A stretch of 64,000 bases of DNA from Lineus longissimus (Eukaryota > Nemertea > Pilidiophora > Heteronemertea > Lineidae), in the NCBI RefSeq assembly GCF_910592395.1, contig NC_088317.1:1922001-1986000 (forward strand). The letters are read 5' to 3'. Both the position numbers and the translations under genes were made by a program. How positions within the stretch are numbered: the stretch's first letter is position 1; the number at the start of each line of letters is the position of its first letter. The notes below the pieces were generated by a model. The model had not been told where the DNA came from, searched no databases, and saw nothing but the letters and a program-made list of their open reading frames with translations. Positions 25,070 to 35,800 of this stretch are shown piece after piece.

Positions 25070-26285
25070 TATGCACAGGGTCGGCCAGTCCTCAAGAGCA
25101 CAGTAAAGAGAGAGTCTCTACCCCAAGGCAGAAGGGTCCTGATGCTGTCCAAGGTGCATGAGGTACCTCTGATACACAAGCTATTTCAAGTGGGCTACTT
25201 GAGTTGCCAAGTAAGGTACTTGGGCCTGTCTTCACGAGCAGTAAGAGAGGAACTGTACCCAAGGCAGAAGGGTCCTGATGTTGTCCAAGGTGCACGAGGT
25301 ACCTCTGATACACAAGCTACTTCAAGTGGGCTACTTAAGTTGCCCAGGAAGGTACTTGGGCCCGTCTTCAAGAGCACAGTAAGAGAGGAACTGTACCCAA
25401 GGCAGAAGGGTCCTGATGTTGTCCAAGGTGCACGAGGTACCTCTGATACACAAGCTACTTCAAGTGGGCTTCCTGAGTTGCACAGTATTAAAAGTACTTG
25501 GGCCTGTTTTCAAGGGCACAGTAAGAGAGACACTCTACCAAAGACAGAAGGGTCCGGATGCTGTCCTGGGTGCACGAGGTACCCCTGGTACTCAAGCTAC
25601 TTCAAGCAGGCTACTTGAGTTGCCCAGTAAGGTACTCTACCCAAGGCAGAAGGGTCCGGATGCTGTCCAGGGTGCACGAGGTACCCCTGGTACTCAAGCT
25701 ACTTCAAGCAGGCTACTTGAGTTGCCCAGTAAGGTACTCTACCCAAGGCAGAAGGGTCCTGATGCTGTCCAGGGTGCACGAGGTACCTCTGGCACTCAAG
25801 CTACTTCAAGAGGCTACTTGAGTTGCCCAGTAAGGTACTCTACCCAAGGCAGAAGGGTCCTGATGCTGTCCAGGGTGCACGAGGTTCCTCTGCCACACAA
25901 GCAGGCTACTTGAGTTGCCCTGTAAGGTACTCTACCCAAGGCAGAAGTGTTGTGATGCTGTCCTGGGTGCACGAGGTACCCCTGGTACTCAAGCTACTTC
26001 AAGAGGCTACTTGAGTTGCCCTGTAAGGTACTCTACCCAAGGCAGAAGTGTTGTGATGCTGTCCAGGGTGCACGAGTTTCCTCTGATACACAAGCTATTT
26101 CAAGTGGGCTACTCGAGTTGCCAAGGAAGGTACTTGGGCCTGTCTTCAAGAGCACAGTAAGAGAGACACTCTACCCAAGGCAGAAGGGTCCTGATGCTGT
26201 CTAAGGTGCACGAGGTACCTCTGATACACAAGCTATTTCAAGTGGGCTACTTGAGTTGCCAAGTAAGGTACTTGGGCCGGCCTCA
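25070..26285 (+). repeat. Minisatellite with long (~138 bp) and short (~92-102 bp) units
   Basis: GGCAGAAGGGTCC or a close variant recurs at about 25127, 25262, 25401, 25543, 25645, 25747, 25848, 25940, 26041 and 26179, giving spacings of about 135, 139, 142, 102, 102, 101, 92, 101 and 138. The short units lack the segment with TTGGGCCTGTCTTCAAGAGC that the long units carry. Long open frames cross it in several phases on both strands, as expected from low stop density in a repeat, but unit lengths are not consistently multiples of three, so coding is unlikely. Confidence 0.88.
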
Positions 26286-26936
26286 AGGGCACAGCGAGAC
26301 ACAAGCTTTCCAGAGGCAGACTTGCAGATGAGGGTGAACATACAGGGTATGCTTCAGACGTGGGGAGGCTTGGCCCTTTTGTATATCAAGAATGTCCTGA
26401 CATCACGATGAATTCTGATTGGCTGATCGAACATCCAACCATGGGCTGCTTGAAATGATTCTTACAGCATGTCACAAAATGAACACAAAAGATAATTTCA
26501 CTCTTGTTGATAAATATTTATTCACAGTGATATGTACAAGCTTAGCTCCCAATATTTACACACAATAAGTCAAAAGTATTCATTATGACCAGATGCACAC
26601 CAGCTTACTACTGCACATATCTATAGTACAGTACACAGGGGCAGTGGTCCTGCTTAGAGTGAGATGAAGTCATTCAAGATTTAACCATTTAGATTTTCTG
26701 TTTTATCATTGGAAAGCGCACCTACTTGCAGTAATAATGCAAAAACTGAAATGATGTTTTCGAGAACATGTAATGCTGCGAAAATGAGGAGTTTACAGTG
26801 ATAGTTAACTTGGCACTAACATTATGGTGCACCGGTACCAAAATGACACATAGGGATAAAGAGAAAGGACTAGGTGCAACTACTTTTAGCTGTGATGCAC
26901 AATTATACATCCCAGTCATTGCAATTACTAATCCTT
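26286..26936. other. Intergenic sequence between the minisatellite and the first gene
   Basis: Unique-looking AT-rich sequence. The only element I can support is a reverse-strand AATAAA at 26517-26522. No coding region or RNA gene is seen. Confidence 0.4.
26517..26522 (-). terminator. MCF2L: Candidate distal polyadenylation signal of the MCF2-like gene
   Basis: Reverse-strand AATAAA about 3.2 kb beyond the stop codon at 29746, which would imply a very long 3' UTR. A nearer AATAAA lies at 28400-28405 and would give a UTR of about 1.35 kb. Sequence alone cannot choose between them. Confidence 0.3.
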
Positions 26937-26940
26937 TTAA

Positions 26941-27123
26941 AGGGAGACAAAGGCAGGGGCAAGATTAAGTTAAAAAAGTCGATCCACCAGTGTACAGTAC
27001 AATACATGATTGTACAAGAAACATTTTCATCACAAAATGAAATCAGAGCCATTTTAGTAACGGTGCATATCAATACCGGGCGATTACTCATTTGGCCTCG
27101 TGCTTCCTGCCTATAGTCCCCCT
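26941..27123. mobile_element. Complete TTAA-bounded MITE (183 bp)
   Basis: TTAA at 26937-26940 and at 27124-27127 bracket the element. The left end reads AGGGAGACAAAGGCAGG. The reverse complement of the right end reads AGGGGGACTATAGGCAGG, so the termini are inverted repeats of about 17 bp. It is the best-preserved member in this window of the family also seen at 185-580 and 50250, and it sits in the putative 3' UTR of the MCF2-like gene. Confidence 0.65.
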
Positions 27124-27127
27124 TTAA

Positions 27128-29745
27128 AAGACCTAGAAAACCATTTACAACTAAGACGAATTTCAAAAACAACATTAACTAAAGCCACGTCACTTAGAAC
27201 AATTGGGTATTACTCCCAAATTTGACAAAATATTTAAAGACAGAAGCGATAATGTTAATCAGACAAATGAAAACTTTTATCACAGAATCATGTGAAATGA
27301 TCAAATTTTACCTCGTCCCAAGGTTGCCTCCCTACATACACCCACTACACCTACATGTAAGACACATGTGCTACATGCACTACTGACCTGATTGAGAGAA
27401 CCTGGGGACGATGTGTATTAATTTTCAGTTCATTTTTACCTGAGCGTGAAAGATTAGATAAAATGAACTGAAATTGATTAGCACTTCCATTTCAATTGAA
27501 ATGTTCATTTCAACTGAAATGTACTGAATACATGAGTCCAATCACGGATCATGCACACAAAATACACTCACAAATCTATATCCTCATTCTTAATGAAGTC
27601 AACATGTGAATTAAGCACTTACACAAGATGACAAAAAATCACAATGAATTGGGCCGGATATTAAAAAATATTGATAATTTGATAAAATTCTAATAATTTA
27701 GTATAATATTTGAAAATCACTCATGACACTTCATTCAAATTTATATCTCGCCAACTTTGTATAAATATTCTAAAAAATCAATCACTAACTTATTTTCTTG
27801 ATTTTTGAAATCAAAACAATATGGAGAATTGGTAGCTATTAAACCTTTCTGATTGTCAAACATCAGAACAGAACAGAAAGACCTCAGAGCAGTACTGTTC
27901 TGTCCAAAATGTGCCTGACTCGGGCTATTAAAACAGAGATTAAATTAATCCTATATTCAAGTACACTAGCCGTTACATAAGTTACATACTAAAAATAGGA
28001 ATGTGAATGAAAATAAACTTGACTAAAAACATAAAAGAGCAAAGACACACGTTACAAATGGATAATTTTTTGGTGCGCCCTGTGCAATGCGAGTTAAGAT
28101 GCACGGTAAGATTTACGCCAGATGCAGCAACAGAGCAGATTACTTGAACACAAAGTGATATATAAACTTACAAAATTAAACTGAGCCAAAGACGGCTGCG
28201 TTAGATTACATAAATATACAGGGTGCACCAAGAATGGTCAGATCAGCTGTAAAGTTGAGTTATACAGGGTGTTTCACAAAACTTAGGCCATAGAAATAGC
28301 TGATTGTATCCATAGTCAGTAAGGTAATGGCTAGAGTATCATGACTTAACCAGAATGAATTAGAAAGATTTGAGACCTCTGAATATGTAGCATGAATATT
28401 TTATTCCACAAAAGACCCCCATCAGAAATTCTTCTGTCGCTGGCGTATCGTTTAAAACAAGACGCCAACAGGCTGAGGATAGAGACAGGCCTCATACTTC
28501 AGCGGTTACGAAAACTATTTGACTGTCATTGGTCAAATTTTTGAACGAAAAGTTTATGAGAAGAACTCTGTTAGGGGTCTTTTTTACTGTCGAGAAAAAG
28601 TGCATTTTTTATGTCAGCACAATATTTTCATCCAATCACTATATCATTCATTGGTGGTCAAGAATCCAAACTTGACTGTCAGCATTTGTAAAAATAAAAT
28701 ATTTTAAAATCTGTCAAAGTAAAACTATGAACAAAACAGAAGCTGGAAAAACAAAGATCTTTATGTGAAGTTCTTCAGCAATTCTACTGTCTACAAGAAT
28801 TTTTATCAAGCAATTTACAGCATCTACATTGACTGCTTCGCCCAGATGTTATCTGATGTTGCTATGGTAACAGTAGTAACAGTGTAGTTGTAACAAGAGT
28901 AACAGGATGGATGAATAATACCCAACAACAATGGCATCAAAACGCTACATGATTACATTAGATGGTGATGAAAGCAGGCCACATGTCAGAAAACTAGTTT
29001 TTGTCAAAAGCGCTGTAATGCCAGTTGACTTTGGCCAAAGAGGTTGAAATACAGCACTTTAGTCCAATACAGAACTGAACTTCAGCACAGGTCAAAGTCA
29101 ACTTCCTTCAACACAGCTTTGCCAGCTTTGTTGAATCGTACAGATAGTCATGACAAGGTTGAGGTAAATGATTACTAACATGATGATACATGATTGCGTT
29201 GCATAATATTGTATATGTTTGCGACTGTAAATCCCTGCACTCTGAATTCAGCAGCTGTCGGTGTGCCAGATAACCTGATTTCGCAGCACAACCAACGCAG
29301 AAGCTTCTTCAGTAGAAATAGCAAAACACTGTAAAGCTGAGAAGGGTAGCATACAAACTATGTGTATCTCTTTTCGAGCCAACGGGGGACCCCTTATCAT
29401 AACCAAGTTATCTGACACACTGGGCAAGGAAGCATATGCAGTTGCCACTGGCCTTTTTCAGCTGTCATGATTGCCAGCTGCCAATCCATCCACTCATACT
29501 AACTTCTTCGATGCCACCTAGGAAAATCCAAATGTCCTCCACACAGTTTTCTACACTAACTAAACTTTTGATTGTTTCTGTCCATCAAGGTACTTAGATA
29601 CACCCAAACAGCAGTACACCTTATCCAGTTCAAGGCTTCAAAAGCGTGCAAATGGTTCAAAAGAGGCGTCATGTTCACACATTTCACACCCAGCCAAGCC
29701 CAACGATTGTGCAGGAATCCTCATGCACATTCCAAGGGGAGCTTA
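27128..29745 (-). other. MCF2L: Putative 3' UTR and downstream region of the MCF2-like gene
   Basis: AT-rich, without coding features. It holds an inverted repeat at 27424-27472, several short ATTTCAATTGAAAT-type palindromes near 27489-27521 and an AATAAA on the minus strand at 28400-28405. Assignment as UTR is inference from its position after the stop codon. Confidence 0.35.
27424..27472. repeat. Inverted repeat, 13-bp stem
   Basis: TTCAGTTCATTTT (27424-27436) pairs perfectly with AAAATGAACTGAA (27460-27472) around a 23-nt loop. It may form a hairpin in the 3' UTR transcript; no function is known. Confidence 0.5.
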
Positions 29746-29852
29746 TTAGACTGTGTCCTCTAATATCGTCATACTGACAGTGCTTGTGATACTGTTTCTG
29801 CTGCTTGTAGGGAAGAGGCCGCCGTTACCATTCCCGTTGCCGTTTCCTGATT
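29746..29852 (-). CDS. MCF2L: MCF2-like GEF, last coding exon
   Basis: The acceptor TCGTTTCAG precedes 29852; the exon enters in phase 1 and ends at a TAA (29746-29748). It encodes a Gly/Asn repeat ([11 protein letters not shown]), a Ser/Thr-rich stretch and a terminus of ILEDTV. The open frame of the SH3 exon would otherwise stop a few codons past its donor, so this exon supplies the true C-terminus. Asp at position -2 and Val at 0 fit a class III PDZ ligand; that is inference. Confidence 0.8.
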
Positions 29853-32800
29853 CTGAAACGAGAATGTGAACGGATTAAAGACCCAGTGATCCATCATGAG
29901 CCTTTAAAACTGGCAAAGTCTCTGTGGCAGAGAGCCACTAATCGGATAGCCAGAAAAAGTATCCTCAGCAGTTTTGTGCGAAAAATGGATTCGAAGCCTC
30001 ACTCACCTAAACTACTAACAGAGAGTGTTGACCTGGACGCGACCCTCGACATACAGTCGAGATAACTTGCCGGTGCCCATCCCTCTTCTGCTGTCCGCAC
30101 CACATGGACATACCACCATCCGTCATTGCCACACTTTATCACTTCAACAACGTCGCCCTCTTTTAGACCGACCTCTTGGTCATCTACTTTGTCGTAGTCG
30201 GCTAATACCATGTACTGTTGAAGGGAGCCCTGGAACAATGAAACGAAGGATGAAGGATGAAGCCTAAGTGAATCTCGAGTAGGTTACACCATGCTGTCAC
30301 TAGTAGAAGTGGTAGCAACTTGTCTGCACATAATTGCTCTAGTCTAAGTGGAGTGCACAAGAAATATTTCGAATTATTGCTAGATTAACAGTTATGTCAA
30401 GCACTTGATAGAGATCTATCAATTGTTTAAGCGAATCTGTGCTCCCACTTCACAGGAAATTTGAACTCAACTGTTGAGGCAGTAACTTCCGCTCCTACTT
30501 CCTTGGTTCAATGCTGTCTAACTCAACAGTACACAGCTGATCCCATAACAAAACCAACCTGCTATATAAATCACTAGGACTTGTAAAGAGGTTGCCTTTA
30601 TTGTTGTTCACAGTCACTCGACCATCCCAGTCAGAGATGAAGACACTTGGCCAACAACCCCAAATGGAGCCAAAATAGAATGGGACAGAAAACGCTCACA
30701 GGAGTGATCACAGAAGAAGCAGAAGAAACAGCCAACCTACCGTATTATCACTAGGACTTGGAAAGAGGTGGCCTTCATTGTCCTGTTCTGAGGAGTCAAA
30801 CTCATCACTTGACCAACCATCGTCGGAGAATCCATCCAATTCATTGACTCGCGTCGTGCTACCCATGTTGTTGTTGTTCACTGCGTTGGCGGATTTCTGG
30901 AGATTTGTTCTGGAAATGAAAATGTGGCACTTGTAAAGTCTTTGACAGGACACAGCCAACATCAGTGAGGCGCGGGACGCTTGGGGTATGGCCTACTTCT
31001 ATGAGCTGTGACCAAGACAATACTTTATATTAATGCGACCAGACCTGCGTCACTCATCATTGTCCAAAAGGGGGACCAGCAATTAGCCAACATGAGCAGT
31101 ACTTTGAGTTATCAGGTCTGAGGCTTTTGAGAAAAAAAGGCATCAACTTCGGGAACTTACTTGACGTCAATCTCCGTATTCAATGCCATAATCGAGCCCT
31201 TCCTGATCCGCTCCTGCTGCTCCTTCAAACTCTCAAACTGGAACAGTAACACTTTCTTGATCTCCTTCACCCAGCGCGCCTTTTCATCCATATTAGGCGC
31301 CTGCAGGATGTAAACCTCGGACCGCCCATGTAACCAGACTTCGAATTTCTTTTTGTCTGTTTTGACGTTTTCGGTCATGCCGATTTGAGCAGTCTGGAAT
31401 GAGATTGAGAAGTATTTAAAGGGGAGCACGGACAGGTTGTTTGCGGGCCTGATTATATTTCAGGAATAATGAACATTTAGGCATCCATACAGTGTATAGG
31501 CTTTATTTGAAACTCTACAAATCGAGCTTTCAGACAAAAAGAAAATCACTTGCGTGAAAGCCATCTTTACCTTGACAAGATTTTTGAAGACGTACTGCAC
31601 TTTCTCGATATTGTTGGGATCTTCGAGTTTCTTACAGAACATCAACGCCCTCTGGTAAAGGAAAACGTTACGATTTTGCGGCTTGAATCGGAAGTCTCGG
31701 ATTTTGTCTTTTTCATGTTTCTGCCAGACGTAGAATTGTCCCTGCATCAGGAAGCGGCCCAGGTCTTCTTGGTTGCCCTGGAAACAACAAACATGTATGG
31801 TTATAGTTCATGCCAAAATAAGTAATTGTAAGAATTGATTTGACACTTCACTCCAACTGGTCCTTTCCTTAACTTCTTCTCAAAGTTGGATGATGATATC
31901 TTTAAATCTCCCCACAAACTCATCCATGACCCACATTCAAGTGCTCTTTTAAAAATCGAATCAAACTCACTGTGAATCCTGAAATAGCCAACGCATGCAT
32001 GAGGTCGTTCACATATTTCAAGACGGTCAGCATAGTATCCACAGCTTCCTGTAGCTCCATGTTTCCAACTTGGTTCTTTGTATATTTCAACATTTCCTTC
32101 AGCAGTAGTTGGTACTTGGTGATCCTCTGAACAGGTTTGAGTAAGTACGCACTAAGGGGCAGTTTGTGGCCGAGCTTTTTCTGACACTCCTGAAAAGGAA
32201 ATGAGATTATTGGTGAGCTGGCAGACTGAGGGGCCATGACTCAACACAGCCCTGCCTGTCTGAGGAAGAATGGCAGAGTGCTTCCCACTATGTTTCGTGA
32301 TTACCTGCTTGCCCTCACAACACATGCTGAGATTGATAACTGCCATCTATAGAAGCAAGAGAGCAATACAGGCACAACATCTTACCTTGAAGAAAAGATT
32401 ATTATCTCCAATGAGTTTGCGTATTGACTCAGCTTGCGGTTTGTTCTGGCAGTATAAGCTATAGATCTCGAACTCCTCCTTACGATCGACAAAACACTTC
32501 CCGACTAACGCCGGCGTGTTCCGGCAGTTCTCAAGTTCTTTCAGAAAGAAACTGAAAGAGATGATATATGACACTGTAAATCTTACATCAAAATGGCTTT
32601 ACATTACCATTTAACATAGCATAGCAACATAGCATAGCATAGCAATCATGGTCAAACTTATTTTCTAATCTACACACTAAATTTGACAGTAATTTGCTGT
32701 GTGAAGTTTCTCATGATTGGTTTGCTTTCTGGCCTACCCATTGTGAAATTCATATATCTCCTCCAAGTTCCCAAATAAGATATCTTTGTTCTGTATCAAT

Positions 32801-35800
32801 TCTGCAGGTATCATGTCCTGTAGGTCTGGGTTGTCCATCTCAAGAATGTAACCCTGGAAACAAATTTTGAGACATCAATATGTGTAACTTGAAGCGGGAT
32901 TTCCCGTACTCAAGTTCCTATGCGAGTACAAGCAAATATCCAACAGAGGGGTAAAAGTATAAACAGCTGCAGACATCCTGGGAATATAGAATTTGCGCGA
33001 TTCCAAGGAACACCATAAATCCAAGCCGGAGAAAAGTCATCCGTCTGCTTTCTCTTTTCTGGTTTTCACCTACCTCAATAATACTGCTAAGTTCTGAGAC
33101 ATAGATCCTCTCCGTGTCGATTAACTCTTTCATGACATGACCGCGCTTGTCGCTGACTGTGTCTGGGTTCAGCTCCATGTCACTGTCCAATGACGTGCTG
33201 CTCTCGTTGCCGTCTTTTGTAGCGGTACCGTCATAATCTCGTAAGATCTGAACACGTATCTGAAAGGGTAAAATGATCTTTTGAATTGAGCCTGAATAGG
33301 AAAACTTTTGGAACTTTAGCCATGTCGTCTGCTAAACTTGAGAAGGTATTGTGGAACAAACTGAATAAACATTGTTCATCCAGTTGATACAAACAACTTT
33401 TCTTCAATTATTTTACTACTAACTCTTTAGTTTTGGAGGAAATTTGGTGTCGTCTGCTCATGCGCATTGCAGGAATTCCTCATACTTACTCTACTACTTC
33501 TCTGGTCAATACTGCGCGACTTCCTTGCTGCCACTTCATGCTTCGGCGTCTTCCGTCGGATTTCATAATCCGTTATCGACCGTTGAGGCGGTCGCATGTT
33601 CGGCGGTGGGTTGATATTATGCGTCGGTGGGTTTGTCAGGATCGGCGTGGCGGGTTCTGGGATGACGGCCTGGATCGGCCTCTCTTTCAGTTTTGTTGCA
33701 ACCTTCTTGAGACTGTCGCGGCGCTTCTCACACATGTTTTGAACGTCATCAATTCTTTTTAGGACATTCTGGACAGTATTCTGAAGAAAAGACAATAATT
33801 CTATTATGAACCAATCACCAACACATGAGTGGAAATGAGAATATATCCCAAATAAACTGCCAATACGAATATAAATTATACTGCTACATGTACCTACCCG
33901 TGACTCAGGTGTAAGAATGATATCAAACTTCTTCCGGAATTCCTTAGGGTTGCTGAGATTCAACTCCCTAGCGGTGATCAGGAACGCCTCGATATCACTC
34001 ACAGCCGCGCCAGCGCCATCCTGTGTTTGACATTTTTCAATCTGTTGCGTCGCGAGGAGGTCCACGCCTTTAGTGCACCATTTACTGGCCTTGTCGATTC
34101 GCTGCTGGAGTTCTAACGACGTCTCCAGCATCTCCTTTCGAGCTTCGTACAAACTTCGATGCTCCTTATACATGCGTTCCAGTTCGGAACACTTCGGCAT
34201 GATACAATCCACGGCATAGTGTTCGTCTGCTATGAATTTCTCGCCCTCCTGTTGTAGTTCTTCAGCCTTCTCTAAAGGCTCCTGAAAAAGCAATGAACGG
34301 TTCGAGTACTGCACAGGCAAACACGTGTTTCTAGTCGCAGAGCCAGACCTTCGAAAAAGGAACGGTGTCCCTGAAGGTGCAATGGGGATTTGGTGCCAAT
34401 ACACCAAAATTCATGGTTCAAGGGGGTAGCCCAAGGGGGGTTCCGCCACTCATTTATTGATTTCTGTTTAGTAAATGCCATTGAGTAGCCTCTCAGCCAA
34501 ACCTAGAGCACTGGAAAGTATATTATACCTTAGATTCTTTATGGATTTCCTCTAACTTCCTGAGATACGTTTCGACCCGCTGCAGTGAGTCGCCGGGATC
34601 CGTCAACCGCTTCAATTCCTCGATTTGGTTGTTAAGAATGTACTGTAACTGCTTGAAAGCTTCCTCAAATTTCCGCAGTTGATGACACTGGTGGAGTTTC
34701 ATGTCATGTTTTGCCCAGAAGTGTAGGCAGTTGTTGACCGTCTCTTGTAGTTGGGTGAGTAACCTGGAAAATGAGGACAGAATTGTAATTAAAAAAAAAA
34801 ATTAAAAATTTAAAAAAAAAAAAAAAATTAAAAATTTGCCTCATTCAAGCGGATAGCAGCTTAAGACAGACTTCTCTTCAAGGAAACATTAGGCCAATGA
34901 ACCAAACTAGCCCTAAACCATATTGACATGCAATGAGAACTCAAAAGATTGATAAAACGTACCGTTGAACCACCACAACATGTACCAACATGTCCGAGTT
35001 GACTTCATACTCGTCATCATCGACTGGTATACATGGATTCTTGATGCAGTTTAATAACGCCTCACCGTGTTCTGTCGCACTGTTCATGTCCTCGAATACC
35101 TGAAAACACACACAATAACAATGAAAATTATATTAAGTGTGTTATGTAACTTGCTTAAGGTAATAGGCAATCCGAGTCTTAAACTTGCTTAAGGTAGTAG
35201 CAGAAATTCATAAGTGAGCCACATTTTGGTTGTAGGCAAGAGAGTCCATGATGAATTTACAGCATACTGAAAAGGAGCCAAAAGAATATTCTTACCTCTT
35301 TTTTCTCAAGGTTATGCTCGTGTATCAAATCTAAAGTTCCCTGAACGTCATTTGGAAGCTCGGTTTCTCGAAGTCGTTGAATGAACGCCGTCAATGTTTG
35401 CGAGATATTCTTCGTGTTGGCAGAGAATTTCTCTATGGCCTGTAAAAACACAATGGTACACTTTTATGTGAAGCATTTATATAGGCTCATGTCAGCCTGG
35501 TCATTGAAATCAACAGAGGCTGATCCCATAACCTGGCTAAGTTTGGCGACTCCACAGCAAGAGCAAATTATGAGTATCTTTATGCCCTTGTCAACTGGGC
35601 TTGAGAATATTCTACAACTTTTGATATTTGAAGCTGGTCAATAGTGCTGCGTACAAGTCTATGTTGAATCCATTCTTTCTCATCATGTTTGATATTCCCG
35701 CCCAGATCTTTGGTCAGCTGATTCCTGTCGATGTGTTGATGGAGTTCCTCAATGCTATGACACATTACAACCTGAAATCAGATCAGCAATTCAAAGTGTT

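Noticed and set aside
24926-25913. 230- and 165-codon open frames across the minisatellite
   Set aside because: Unit spacings of 139, 142, 101 and 92 are not multiples of three, frames are open in several phases on both strands, and the peptides are only translated repeat units.
25070-26285. CRISPR array
   Set aside because: Units are 92-142 bp and nearly identical throughout, with no short repeat plus unique spacer pattern; the genome is eukaryotic.
28200-28300. ACAGGGTG words as transposon ends
   Set aside because: Two short words (near 28220 and 28265) without inverted partners or target duplication.
33433-33762. Plus-strand 109-codon frame
   Set aside because: It is the antisense of a well-supported MCF2-like coding exon.
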